Positions 25,500 to 33,608 are shown, counted from the first letter of the stretch. The stretch is DNA of 45,029 nt from Microcaldota archaeon (GCA_021804105.1 JAJZKP010000006.1:1-45029), one strand, 5' to 3'. Notes: generated by a model from the letters alone, not told the origin. Numbers and translations are program-made.

Positions 25500-26615
25500 T
25501 TATGCTTTTGCGTAAATCAGCGTCACGACATCTTCATCCATAAGGACGTGCTCCGGGCCTACCTTCTGGTTCTTGAATTTAACGCTCCTTCCCTCTACAT
25601 ATGCATACCTGAGGTCTTTTGCGGTCTTCGAGTGTATGGCTTTTGCGACATCCATGACGTTGCTACTGCGCCTTACGATCATAGGCTTTGAGAAGTCTGG
25701 GTCGCCATCCCTGGGTTTAAGGTATATTCGGATAAGCCCCAGCCTTGCGAACAGCGATTCCTTGAGCATCTCTATGTTGGTATCGCGCATTGCGCTTATC
25801 GGCACCACTTTCATTCTTGTCTTGGTTTCTATGTCCGACTTGATCCTTTGCAGCGCCTTTTCATCGATGGTATCGATTTTGTTGAGGGCGACTATGCCGC
25901 CTATATATGCGACGTTGCCGGAAAGGATATCAACTACGTCATCTGCAGTAGAATCTTCATAGAAATAAATGTCACCATTATATATGCTGAACTCGTTAAG
26001 TATTCCAACAATCAGGTTCTTTTCCGGAATCCTGTGCCTGTTAGCTGCGATAGCTATCCCACCAGACAGCTTCCGTTCTATCCTTATGGCAGGAACTGAC
26101 CTGTTTGGGCGTATGCCGAGCATGTTAAGCTCTGCTATCAATTCATAAAGCTGGTCCACTTTATTCACGTCGACAAGGAAGAGGAGCTGATCTGACGTAC
26201 GTATAACGCTGGCTATCTTGGTGCCCTCGCCCCTGCCTTCATGCGCTCCTGAAATCAGCCCCGGCAGGTCCAGGATCTGTATCTTTGCCCCGTTGTATTC
26301 CATCATGCCAGGTATTACTTCTACAGTAGTAAACGCATAGCCTGCTACCTTTGACTCGACATTGGTAAGAACTTTTAGAAGCGAGGACTTGCCGGCATTG
26401 GGGAAACCAACAAGAACCACGGTCGCATCGCCGGTCTTCTTTACCGCAAATCCGGTTCCGCCAAAACCCTTCTTTGTGGCCATCTCTTTTCTTATCCGGG
26501 CCATCTTGGCACGGAGTATGCCAAGGTACTTGTTAGTAGCCTTATTGTACTTGGTCTTTGAGTATTGTTCCTCAAGCTCAGTCAGCTTGTTCTTCAGGCC
26601 CTCGTCCGCGGGCAT
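25500..26615 (-). CDS. DRG/Rbg-family GTPase with TGS domain
   Basis: 371-residue OBG-like GTPase of the archaeal/eukaryotic DRG group, associated with translating ribosomes. Order: charged helical N-terminus (1-50), G1 GFPNAGKSS (about 69-77), switch region YAFTTVEVIPG, G3 DLPGL, a helical insertion, G4 ALNKID, then the C-terminal TGS domain (about 290-371, with RDGDPDFSKPMIVR). A Shine-Dalgarno-like GGTGGAGG precedes the ATG at 26615. It shares a bidirectional TTTAAA promoter region (26651-26660) with a tiny plus-strand gene. Confidence 0.93.
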   Translation of the reverse strand: MPADEGLKNKLTELEEQYSKTKYNKATNKYLGILRAKMARIRKEMATKKGFGGTGFAVKKTGDATVVLVGFPNAGKSSLLKVLTNVESKVAGYAFTTVEVIPGMMEYNGAKIQILDLPGLISGAHEGRGEGTKIASVIRTSDQLLFLVDVNKVDQLYELIAELNMLGIRPNRSVPAIRIERKLSGGIAIAANRHRIPEKNLIVGILNEFSIYNGDIYFYEDSTADDVVDILSGNVAYIGGIVALNKIDTIDEKALQRIKSDIETKTRMKVVPISAMRDTNIEMLKESLFARLGLIRIYLKPRDGDPDFSKPMIVRRSSNVMDVAKAIHSKTAKDLRYAYVEGRSVKFKNQKVGPEHVLMDEDVVTLIYAKA

Positions 26616-26692
26616 TGATCCTCCACCTTCAGGTACTATTTTGAACGGACACTTTAAATAATCTCACATTTATGTCAAAGCAGTTGGTGGAA

Positions 26693-26770
26693 ATGGCCAA
26701 AAAAACACATAAGAGGAAGGCTTCAAAGAAAGTCTCGAAGCGAAAGGCCTCCAAGAATAGAAAAAGATAA
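26693..26770 (+). CDS. Tiny Lys/Arg-rich protein
   Basis: 25 residues, MAKKTHKRKASKKVSKRKAS plus NKRKR-like end, with over half basic residues. The ATG at 26693 lies about 35 nt after TATA element CTTTAAATAA (26652-26661); an in-frame ATG at 26672 gives 32 residues. A T-rich terminator-like stretch (about 26785-26812) follows directly. It resembles small basic ribosome- or DNA-associated proteins and the repeated KRKASK is notable. Too short for a family call. Confidence 0.45.
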   Translation: MAKKTHKRKASKKVSKRKASKNRKR

Positions 26771-26784
26771 TAGGTGGGAACTTT

Positions 26785-26812
26785 CTTTTAATTTTTAAAT
26801 TTTTTTGATTGA
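26785..26812 (+). terminator. T-rich termination region
   Basis: Runs TTTCTTTTAATTTTTAAATTTTTTTG follow the tiny basic gene. Archaeal RNA polymerase stops at oligo-T without needing a hairpin. The convergent SRP54 gene ends at 26837 just beyond it. Confidence 0.5.
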
Positions 26813-26836
26813 GACTGGAATATGCATGCGGTGGAA

Positions 26837-28141
26837 CTACGCGCCAGGCATATACTTAGAGAGCTGCTTCCTGAAGTCCCTGTTGTTCTTGAACATGTTC
26901 GCTATCTTCTTCATCTTGCCGAAATCGTTGAGTAACTCCCTTACGTCTTTTTCGGTGGTTCCGCTGCCTTTCGCTATCCTTGCCATCCTGCCGGATTCCC
27001 TTACAAGCTTCTCGTTCTTGCGCTCCTTTTCCGACATTGACCCTATTATGACCCCGTATTTCTTGAGTTTGGCCTCACTGCTTTCCAACGCATCCTTAGG
27101 TACATCCGCAAGGCCCATCATTCCGAGCATGTTCTTGATCGGGCCCATCTTCGACATAGCCTTAAGCTGTGTGTAGAACGTCTCGAAATTCAGCTCCTCC
27201 ACTTCCATTTCTTCGGGCTTTATGTTGGCTTCCTTTATGCCTTGTTGGACGGTATCTAACAACGATTCGAGATCAGGGATGCCGAGAAGCCTGCCGACGA
27301 ATTTCTTGGGGTCGTAAAGCTCAAGGGAATTTAGCTTCTCGCCTGTGCCTATGAATGCTATTCTTGTGCTGGCCGCGGAAACGGCGCTGAGCGCGCCCCC
27401 GCCCTTGCCGGATCCATCAAGCCTTGTGACTATCACGCCGTCTATGCCTATGGCGTTGCTGAATTCGGTAGCCTGCCTGCCTGCCACCTGGCCCATGTCT
27501 GCTGTGATCACAAGAAACCTCTCGTCTGGAGAGAAAGCCTTGTTTATTTCCTTGAGTTCATCTATTAGCTCCGAGTCCAGGGCGCTTCTTCCGCTTGAAT
27601 CGCATATGACTATCTTCCTGTCCTTTAGACTGGCCAAGCCTTCACGTATTATCTTAGCTACACTTCTCTCGCCCTTGATTCCGAAGAAGCTGACATTTGC
27701 CTGCTTTGATAGCATTTCAAGCTGCTCGTATGCAGCAGGCCTCGTAACATCGCAGCATATAAGGCCCACGCTAAGGCCACGATCCTGATAGAACTTTGCC
27801 AGTTTTGCTGTGGTAGTGGTCTTTCCGGATCCATACATTCCCAGCATTAGCACGCGCTTGGGCTTTAGGGCAGGCTCGTAGCTCTCGCCCATAAGCCTGA
27901 CCAGCTCCTCATATACCATGTTGGTTATGTAATCCTTGGGGCTCACGCCTCTTGGAAGCTTCTCGCGCAGTGCAGCATCTTCTATCCTCTTCGTGAATGC
28001 GAACACCAGGTTGAGTTCCACGTCTGCAGAGATTAACGCCTTCTGCAGCTCCTTGGTGAACTCGCGTATGGTTTTCGCGTCTATTACAGTAGCTCCGGCC
28101 AGCCTCGCCATGGCCTTCCTGAGCCCTTCTCCTAGATCCAT
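26837..28141 (-). CDS. srp54: Signal recognition particle protein SRP54
   Basis: 434-residue GTPase of the signal recognition particle, which binds SRP RNA and signal sequences and docks with FtsY. N domain (1-85), G domain with G1 GMYGSGKTTTT, DVTRPAAYEQL, ICDSSGR, VTRLDGSGKGG, then the Met-rich M domain (about 300-434: MSKMGPIKNMLGMMG, RIAKGSG). ATG 28141 (MDLGEGLRKAMARLAGA) is chosen because it matches the family start and follows GGTG; a TTG at 28174 would add 11 residues. The gene is divergent from tRNA-Ile. Confidence 0.95.
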   Translation of the reverse strand: MDLGEGLRKAMARLAGATVIDAKTIREFTKELQKALISADVELNLVFAFTKRIEDAALREKLPRGVSPKDYITNMVYEELVRLMGESYEPALKPKRVLMLGMYGSGKTTTTAKLAKFYQDRGLSVGLICCDVTRPAAYEQLEMLSKQANVSFFGIKGERSVAKIIREGLASLKDRKIVICDSSGRSALDSELIDELKEINKAFSPDERFLVITADMGQVAGRQATEFSNAIGIDGVIVTRLDGSGKGGGALSAVSAASTRIAFIGTGEKLNSLELYDPKKFVGRLLGIPDLESLLDTVQQGIKEANIKPEEMEVEELNFETFYTQLKAMSKMGPIKNMLGMMGLADVPKDALESSEAKLKKYGVIIGSMSEKERKNEKLVRESGRMARIAKGSGTTEKDVRELLNDFGKMKKIANMFKNNRDFRKQLSKYMPGA

Positions 28142-28216
28142 TAACACCAGTTTATTAAGAAGCGTATCAGCCAATAGTGCATTTATTAAGCATTTTTATG
28201 TATATAAAGTTATGTT

Positions 28217-28318
28217 GGGCTCGTAGCTCAGCCTGGTTAGAGCGCTGGTCTTATACAAACTTTTTCAGGAAAGTTTTTGGAAAGCCAGATGTCGAGAGTT
28301 CAAATCTCTCCGGGCCCA
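28217..28318 (+). tRNA. tRNA-Ile(UAU) with a 27-nt intron
   Basis: Exons give 75 nt: acceptor GGGCTCG (28217-28223)/CGGGCCC (28311-28317, one G-U), discriminator A 28318, D-arm GCTC/GAGC, anticodon stem CTGGT/GCCAG, T-arm GAGAG-TTCAAAT-CTCTC. Anticodon TAT at 28252-28254. The intron 28256-28282 sits at 37/38. Its splice site has 3-nt bulges TA/C and AA/A, a 4-bp central helix with one U-U mismatch, and a perfect 7-bp inner helix AAACTTT/AAAGTTT. A UAU anticodon is unusual; most archaea read AUA with a modified CAU tRNA. TATA box TATATAAAG at 28199-28207. A recombinase gene follows 60 bp downstream. Confidence 0.92.
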
Positions 28319-28377
28319 GATTAGAATTAACGGGAGAAGACAGTAAGTCCGAAAACAGAAAAGCAAGCAAAAAGAAA

Positions 28378-29193
28378 ATGCGAATTCTTGAAAAATCTGA
28401 ACTCGAAGAGCTAAAAACAGATTTGCAAAGAATTCTGCCAGCATTGGCAAAGCACAATGTTGAAGACCTGCGCACACTAATCCATCAGAGTTACGTAAAG
28501 CGTTTCAAGAGAAGCCGTACACCGAAGTACGGCAACCTGAACAAAGGCTTTACGGAATACGAATTGCAGAGGTTCTTTAAGGCAATAGAGAGCGACAGGT
28601 TCAGGATATTGTTCTCTTATCAGGCGCAGTTGGGTCTTAGGATAGGTGAGGCTGTAAAACTGAACGTCAAAAACATCAACTTCCAAACAAGAGAACTGAC
28701 CTTAAAGACAGAAAAGGCAAGGATAATTGATACCTTGCGTATACCTGTCCAATTATTCAAACAGGCCTTAGAACTAATCAAAAGCAATGAAAAGCACATA
28801 GAAGAGTCAGGCGGATATATCTTCTTCAAAGACCGCAATAGCTCACGCAAGTTGCCATATCTGAAAATGGACTATGTAAGGAACAGGTTCAGGCACTACA
28901 TTGAGCTAGCTGACATAGACCAAGTCTATGACATAAGCGATGAATCCTATCAAAGCCACGTTCCTAGAAGGTTACACAGGCTTACCACGCACAGCCTCCG
29001 CCACTATGCCATAACCAGCTTCTCAAAGCAGACAAATGGCAATATAGTGCTGACCAGCAGGTTCGCAAGGCATTCCAAGCCTGACACCACCATGGCCTAC
29101 ATAAACACACGCAAGGAGGAGCTGTATGCGGAGCTGGATAACATGGCAATAGACAGCGTAGAGAGGCTCAAGCGTAGCGTAATGACAAAATAA
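28378..29193 (+). CDS. Tyrosine recombinase/integrase
   Basis: 271-residue site-specific recombinase of the XerC/phage integrase family. Catalytic residues: first Arg in LGLRIGEAVKLN, HxxR in THSLRHYAITSF, a His in FARHSKPDTT, and Tyr in TMAYINT. The N-terminal part (about 1-75) is the arm/core-binding region. ATG 28378 is the first reasonable start after the tRNA; the frame stays open into the tRNA, but translation through it is not expected. Position against tRNA-Ile suggests this tRNA is or was the attachment site. It could also be a resident Xer-type recombinase, but the neighbouring HicAB favours a mobile origin. Confidence 0.88.
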   Translation: MRILEKSELEELKTDLQRILPALAKHNVEDLRTLIHQSYVKRFKRSRTPKYGNLNKGFTEYELQRFFKAIESDRFRILFSYQAQLGLRIGEAVKLNVKNINFQTRELTLKTEKARIIDTLRIPVQLFKQALELIKSNEKHIEESGGYIFFKDRNSSRKLPYLKMDYVRNRFRHYIELADIDQVYDISDESYQSHVPRRLHRLTTHSLRHYAITSFSKQTNGNIVLTSRFARHSKPDTTMAYINTRKEELYAELDNMAIDSVERLKRSVMTK

Positions 29194-29216
29194 GCAGTTA
29201 CGTCATCTCAGAATGT

Positions 29217-29438
29217 TTACAGATATCTTTCAATATCCTCCCACCGCAAACCTGTCTGATTCAGTATTTTCTTTAGCACATTTTTACCAAGTTCAAAATT
29301 TGCTTGTATTACTGTAGTGTGTCCTTTATCATCCTGCAATATAATGTGCCTGCCATTTCCCATGCGGGCAGTATAACCATAGTACTTTTGCAGTATCTTT
29401 AGAAGCTCTTGGCTTTTTATGGGTCTGAGTCTGGGCAT
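29217..29438 (-). CDS. hicA: HicA-type toxin (mRNA interferase)
   Basis: 73 residues of the HicA/YcfA double-stranded-RNA-binding-fold toxin family, which cleaves mRNA when its antitoxin is lost. Family marks: the N-terminal KSQELLKILQKYYGY, the catalytic-type His in GNGRHIILQ, strand HTTVIQAN, and the C-terminal LGKNVLKKILNQTGL. It lies 9 bp downstream of the HicB-like gene. The order is antitoxin first, the reverse of the commonest arrangement. Confidence 0.82.
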   Translation of the reverse strand: MPRLRPIKSQELLKILQKYYGYTARMGNGRHIILQDDKGHTTVIQANFELGKNVLKKILNQTGLRWEDIERYL

Positions 29439-29447
29439 AGGTAGCGC

Positions 29448-29687
29448 CTATGCTTCTACTAGTTGTATTTTCAGCTTTCTGATAACAGAAGAACTAAATC
29501 CCTTAGACGCATTTTTCTCGTCCTTAAGGATAAAATCTACTACAAGGCTGACCGCGTCCTTAAGTTCGCTCTCTAATTCATTAAGGCTGTCTGCCTGATC
29601 TGCGATGTGTAATTCAGGTATTTCTCCTACTAAGTGCTTGCCATCCCTTGTAACATTCGCCTTGAATCCGTATATGTCTATCTTCAT
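29448..29687 (-). CDS. hicB: HicB-type antitoxin
   Basis: 79 residues. The partial RNase H-like HicB fold is seen in MKIDIYGFKANVTRDGKHLVGEIPELHIADQADSLNEL, with GEIPEL replacing the usual PDLPG and QADSLNELESEL replacing GDTxEEAxxNA. ATG 29687 is chosen because it begins exactly at the first strand; the longer frame from 29810 is Cys-rich and unlike the family. No separate DNA-binding domain is visible after the core. It is probably the antitoxin of the HicA gene 9 bp downstream. Confidence 0.75.
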   Translation of the reverse strand: MKIDIYGFKANVTRDGKHLVGEIPELHIADQADSLNELESELKDAVSLVVDFILKDEKNASKGFSSSVIRKLKIQLVEA

Positions 29688-29993
29688 ATCTATCTCTATA
29701 GATATATGGCAGCTACACATATAAAATGTTTCGCATCTGGTGCATCTTTCCTCATAAACATGGAACACGACTCTACATGAAAACAGGATGTAGGGAGTGT
29801 TTTTGGTCATACGTAGGGAGTAAATTACACCCCACCATTGCGTTGAACATGATGATGATAGAGCTGCAGTCCAGTAGGGGCCTTGATATATGGGCCATGC
29901 TTTTAGGCATTTGACTCAGCAAGACCGCATGTTTACATTGGTTCCATAATGTCTTATGGCATTTATTTATCTTTAGGCTGCAGTTCCATAAGC

Positions 29994-30785
29994 ATGTGGC
30001 GACTCCACATTGATAAGGAACCGGCACTTGATCTCAATCCAGTGACGGTGAACGGAACGTCTTACTTTGTAGACGCAATATTCACAGAAGGTAGGACGGC
30101 TAGCGCATCGCTGAAGGATGGCAGGATAGTAATAAAGATACCAAAGTGCGTCCGCACAGCAGAAGCGGAGGCCCTCTTCCTCAACCTGAAAAGAAGGATC
30201 TCTAGATCGCTTGAGGAGCACCCGGAGCGATTCAAGAAGCATGCACTGGAATTCATGGATGGCCAAATGCTCTCCATATACGGCAAGAACATCTCAATTG
30301 CAGTTGAGTATTCACAATCGGGCCGCAAATGGGCCAAGGTATATGACGATAAGGTAGTGGTGAAACTTCCAACTGCAATGCCTATAGGATCTGCGCGCAG
30401 CAAGCTTGTGACAAGGCTAGTGACGCGTGCGCTGTGTAGGTCTTTCAGGTCATTAGTATGGTCCAGGGTAAACGAACTGAATAGGGCAAACATAGGTGCA
30501 AGGATAGATGGAGTTACACTGAAGGACATAAAGTCGAGATGGGGGAGTTACTCCCCAAGGAGCAGGAAGATCTCACTAAACGTAAGGCTGCTTTTCGCCC
30601 CGCATGAGGTGCTTGATTATGTTATAGTGCACGAACTCTGCCACAGCCGCGTTCACAATCATGGAAGAAGGTTCTGGTCCCAGGTGGCAGTTATACTGCC
30701 AGACTACAGGAACCGAATCAAATGGCTTCGCATGAACGGGGATATGCTAGGCTGCACTGAGCCGGCTAACGCTAGCATAGCCTGA
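29994..30785 (+). CDS. YgjP-like (DUF45) zinc metallopeptidase
   Basis: 263 residues. The C-terminal half carries DIKSRWGSYSPRSRKISLNVRLLFAP and VIVHELCHSRVHNHGRRFW, the signature of the YgjP/DUF45 family, in which HExxH plus a downstream His bind zinc. The N-terminal half is beta-rich as in the family. ATG 29994 (MWRLHID) is chosen because TATA-like CATTTATTTATC (about 29958-29969) would put transcription near it; a frame from 29949 overlaps that promoter. Family members are putative proteases linked in some genomes to restriction systems, but no such neighbour exists here. Confidence 0.85.
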   Translation: MWRLHIDKEPALDLNPVTVNGTSYFVDAIFTEGRTASASLKDGRIVIKIPKCVRTAEAEALFLNLKRRISRSLEEHPERFKKHALEFMDGQMLSIYGKNISIAVEYSQSGRKWAKVYDDKVVVKLPTAMPIGSARSKLVTRLVTRALCRSFRSLVWSRVNELNRANIGARIDGVTLKDIKSRWGSYSPRSRKISLNVRLLFAPHEVLDYVIVHELCHSRVHNHGRRFWSQVAVILPDYRNRIKWLRMNGDMLGCTEPANASIA

Positions 30786-30804
30786 TCCTTGCCATATCCC
30801 CGAC

Positions 30805-31167
30805 TCACTTGGTCAGAAAGGCCATCACCACATCCTTAACGAGCGGTGTGCTCCTCTGTGCCAAGGGGTTGCTCCGCAGCCTGTGCCTGTGTGCCTTGCG
30901 CATGGAGTTATAACAGTCCACGCACATGAGTCGCCTCGACACAAGACCCTTCTTCACGTGCTCATCCCGTTCCTGCATGTAAGCAGGAGGCAGTATGCGC
31001 ACAGAATATCTTGGCAGTACCTTATCGCACGAGATGCAGCTGTTTTCAACGAGATACTTCAGGCTCTCCGCCTCTATCTCATCTACCTCGTAGCCTGTCG
31101 ATTTGGTTGCTGTAGCCGTAGTTGTTACCCCACCCACGTTTTTCCACTCTTCGTCTACTTTTGCCAT
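30805..31167 (-). CDS. Hypothetical zinc-ribbon-like protein
   Basis: 120 residues, family not recognised. Two CxxC pairs, NSCISCDK and MCVDCYNS, separated by about 32 residues, probably bind one zinc. The N-terminal 25 residues are Thr/Ala-rich and probably disordered. The C-terminal part (KAHRHRLRSNPLAQRSTP) is basic, suggesting nucleic acid contact. It converges on the YgjP-like gene, with stops 19 bp apart, and shares a divergent promoter region (31168-31255) with the carbamate kinase. Confidence 0.6.
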   Translation of the reverse strand: MAKVDEEWKNVGGVTTTATATKSTGYEVDEIEAESLKYLVENSCISCDKVLPRYSVRILPPAYMQERDEHVKKGLVSRRLMCVDCYNSMRKAHRHRLRSNPLAQRSTPLVKDVVMAFLTK

Positions 31168-31255
31168 TTACCCAACCCCACAAAACCTGTACCTTCTGTC
31201 CTTCCCTTCCTGACTGCCAGCAAGTATAAATTATGCCATACCTGATATATATTAG

Positions 31256-32182
31256 TTGCGGTTGCAGGGTATCAGACTTATAGCGCAATATGCAAAGGGA
31301 ATTGATGATTGGGGCGATTTTATTAAGTACGTTATAGCAATTGGCGGAAACGCAATAACCAGCGCGCATGCCCTCAGCGGCCTTTCCGTTGAGATAGGCA
31401 GGCTTGCAAGGAAGGGGGACCAGATACTTGTAACGCACGGTAACGGTCCTCAGGTGGGTGAACTGCTGCTCGAGGAGGGGAGACGCCTGGCCCTGCTGAC
31501 TGCACAGACTGAGGCAGAAATAGGGCTGGAAGTCCAGGAAAGCATAGAAAAGGCAGGTCATGTAGGCAAAGTAGCTATAGTCATAACCAGGGCACTTGTA
31601 AACCCGAGAGACAAGGAGTTCAGGTTTCCTACCAAGCCAGTAGGCAGGTTCTACTCTAAGGCTGAAGCAGACATTGGCAGAAGGAATGGCCACGTTGTAA
31701 GAAAGCTTATAGGCGGGTACAGAGTTGTAGTGCCCTCGCCCGATCCAATAGAGATCCTTGACCTTGAGCACATCTCATCATTGCTTGAGTCAGGGCATGT
31801 AGTAATAGCTGGAGGAGGTGGCGGAGTGGCAGTGGCAAGGGGGAGCAATGGACTCCGATACTTAGATGCTGTGCTGGACAAAGATAAGACATCTGCGCTA
31901 CTTGCTTCAAGACTGCATGCTGATCAGTTTATAATACTGACTAATATAGATGCGGCATACCTTGGCTATGGAAAGCGCAACCAGAAACGCATAGCAAGGG
32001 CTGCGGTGGCGGAGATGGAGGAATATATAGAGGAAAAGGAATTTGAGCCCGGTAGCATGTTACCAAAGGTCGAGGCCTGTATTTCCTTCATAAGATCAGG
32101 AGGAAACTATGCTGCGATAGGCAGCCTGGATGAGGCCAGGAGAGTTATAGGAGGCAGGTCTGGAAGCATTATAACGCAGTAA
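31256..32182 (+). CDS. arcC: Carbamate kinase
   Basis: 308-residue amino-acid-kinase-fold enzyme that interconverts carbamoyl phosphate and ADP with carbamate and ATP. Markers: VIAIGGNAI, VTHGNGPQVGELL, AQTEAEIG, FPTKPVGRFY, VVPSPDPIEI, IAGGGGGVAV, LDKDKTSALLA and GSMLPKVEACI. No ATG precedes the core: the frame begins at TTG 31256 (or TTG 31262), about 25-30 nt after the TATA-like AAGTATAAATT (31222-31232). The extra 23 N-terminal residues are unusual for the family, and ATT just before KYVIAIGG would match the usual start. No arginine deiminase or ornithine transcarbamylase is nearby. Confidence 0.92.
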   Translation: MRLQGIRLIAQYAKGIDDWGDFIKYVIAIGGNAITSAHALSGLSVEIGRLARKGDQILVTHGNGPQVGELLLEEGRRLALLTAQTEAEIGLEVQESIEKAGHVGKVAIVITRALVNPRDKEFRFPTKPVGRFYSKAEADIGRRNGHVVRKLIGGYRVVVPSPDPIEILDLEHISSLLESGHVVIAGGGGGVAVARGSNGLRYLDAVLDKDKTSALLASRLHADQFIILTNIDAAYLGYGKRNQKRIARAAVAEMEEYIEEKEFEPGSMLPKVEACISFIRSGGNYAAIGSLDEARRVIGGRSGSIITQ

Positions 32183-32420
32183 AGGCGTTTCTATGGGTAA
32201 ACGAGTAGGGTATATAGAAGAGATGTAGCATAACACCACATATGGGTAACTGATAAGAAGTATTGAGGACAATTATCTCTAGACTATGGATTATGATGCA
32301 TGTAGTAGGGTAATGCTTGAATAATTATTTATTATGCGAATGATTTTTGACGCAGAGACCTAGATATTACTGACTCCACTGTATCAAGCCTTATATATAA
32401 GTTATTTCCATACATAATCT
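32183..32420. other. AT-rich intergenic region upstream of the candidate ncRNA
   Basis: About 240 bases between arcC and the ncRNA with no coding sequence that I can support. It contains the ncRNA promoter at about 32389-32400 and several TATA-like runs; nothing else recognisable. Confidence 0.4.
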
Positions 32421-32508
32421 TAGAGGGGCAGTGCATCATCTGTTTTTATCATTCATATCCCACCCACATCCCCAATGTATGAATGTTCTGCACCTGCCCC
32501 TGTCTTTT
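32421..32508 (+). ncRNA. Candidate structured small RNA
   Basis: AGGGGCAG (32424-32431) pairs perfectly with CTGCCCCT (32494-32501), continued by TGCA/TGCA with one bulged C. After an asymmetric internal loop, CATTCATA (32450-32457) pairs perfectly with TATGAATG (32478-32485), leaving a C-rich apical loop. A TATA box (CTTATATATAAG, about 32389-32400) lies 25-28 nt before the first paired base, and TGTCTTTT follows the stem, as expected for a complete transcription unit. It lies between convergent arcC and trm1. No known RNA family recognised. Confidence 0.6.
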
Positions 32509-32515
32509 CCACTTC

Positions 32516-33604
32516 TCAGTGGTAACACTGCATTACTGCCTTTCCGACTGCAGATAAAGGCGCAACTGTCTTAACAGCATCCTTCTCAAACTGGGTAGGT
32601 GTGGCAGGATAGCCAGATTTGTTTATCGACTCGATCACGCGCAGCGATGAGACCGAGCCGATGCCCATTGATTTGGTCATCTTTGGGATAGAATAGAAGA
32701 ATGGAATGTCAAGTTCCTTGTGCAACTTTTCTAGGATAGCCTTGGCTTCAGGCAGGGTTCCTGCAACGGCTATCGCCTTTGAGACCTTGTTCTTGTCATA
32801 GAGCCTGCCAAGCCACAACGGCCCTGCAAGGTCTTCGACCGAACCGCAATTCGGGCATTTGCCGGTCAGCCGCGGCACAATGCCAGTTGAAGTAGAGAAC
32901 GCATGGCACTTGCCGCATGAGGCGACATAGCCAAGTTGGTTAACTGAAGTAACAGCCCTCTCCGCCCCCTTCCGCAGAGTTATGAATATGCGCATGTAAT
33001 GCATATCAGAGATTGAAAGCAGGGGCTCGATGCCGAGATTGAATTGTGCTGCGGACTTAGCAGCAAATCCAAGCAATATCCTTATTCCTGCTTCCTTGCA
33101 TAGTTCGTTATGCAATGGCCTTGCATTGTAGAGTTTTATGCACGCGGACATGTGGGCTCCGCATAATACTGCAGTGTCAGTTGCAGTCACCATGAGCATG
33201 GTACCGTCATGGGACATCTTCAATATATCATGTATGTTAGGCACCGGGCTCCCGAATGGATCAAGGTCTATCACATCAAATGGCCCTGCCCCCGAGCCGG
33301 CAAGCTCCTGTATGCTCTTCCCCAGTACCTCAGCACGGACCTTGTTCCGCTTCAGGTTCGACTTGATTGAAGTTACAGCCTTGTCGTTTATGTCTATTAG
33401 AGTAATATCATCAAGACCGCATTCCTTGGCATATCTTATCCCGCGTATGCCTGTTGCTGCGGTGCTGTCGAGCAGAGATTTGCCTTTAGGGCCCATTGCG
33501 TTGAGCACGGATACGGAAATGTCCCGGAGTATTGACATCTTCGGGTTCAGGAATGTGCTCTTGCCTTGCAGGATAGCGGCACTTCCCTCGTGATATAGCA
33601 CCAT
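32516..33604 (-). CDS. trm1: tRNA (guanine26-N2)-dimethyltransferase Trm1
   Basis: 362 residues. SAM-dependent enzyme that makes N2,N2-dimethylguanosine at G26 of tRNA. Family marks: FLNPKMSILRDISV at the N-terminus, LLDSTAATGIRGIRYA (motif I), LIDIN, the catalytic-region DLDPFGSPVP, MVTATDTAVLCG, and a zinc-binding pair CGKCHAF/CPNCGS followed by GPLWLGRLYD. It lies 4 bp after DUF357 in the pcn-DUF357-trm1 operon. Three of the four tRNAs in this window have G at the base 5' of the anticodon stem, so substrates are at hand. Confidence 0.95.
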   Translation of the reverse strand: MVLYHEGSAAILQGKSTFLNPKMSILRDISVSVLNAMGPKGKSLLDSTAATGIRGIRYAKECGLDDITLIDINDKAVTSIKSNLKRNKVRAEVLGKSIQELAGSGAGPFDVIDLDPFGSPVPNIHDILKMSHDGTMLMVTATDTAVLCGAHMSACIKLYNARPLHNELCKEAGIRILLGFAAKSAAQFNLGIEPLLSISDMHYMRIFITLRKGAERAVTSVNQLGYVASCGKCHAFSTSTGIVPRLTGKCPNCGSVEDLAGPLWLGRLYDKNKVSKAIAVAGTLPEAKAILEKLHKELDIPFFYSIPKMTKSMGIGSVSSLRVIESINKSGYPATPTQFEKDAVKTVAPLSAVGKAVMQCYH

Positions 33605-33608
33605 AATG

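Larger units (their letters stand above)
28319..29810. mobile_element. Putative tRNA-linked integrated island (recombinase + HicAB)
   Basis: A tyrosine recombinase gene directly 3' of a tRNA gene, followed by a HicA/HicB toxin-antitoxin pair, is the usual look of a small element integrated at a tRNA 3' end. I could not find a copy of the tRNA 3' end further right, so the right boundary is only a guess, placed before the YgjP-like gene. The element may be decayed, with only the recombinase and the addiction pair left. Confidence 0.5.

Noticed and set aside
28177-28377. Reading frame extending the recombinase through the tRNA-Ile gene
   Set aside because: The first 67 codons read through a complete tRNA gene with a BHB intron; the recombinase similarity begins only after ATG 28378.
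29845-29900. ATGATGATGAT as box C of another C/D sRNA
   Set aside because: No box D (CTGA) or C'/D' pair at suitable spacing.
29773-30027. Minus-strand frame over the promoter of the YgjP-like gene
   Set aside because: Cys-rich, no domain, covers a promoter and the start of the opposite gene.
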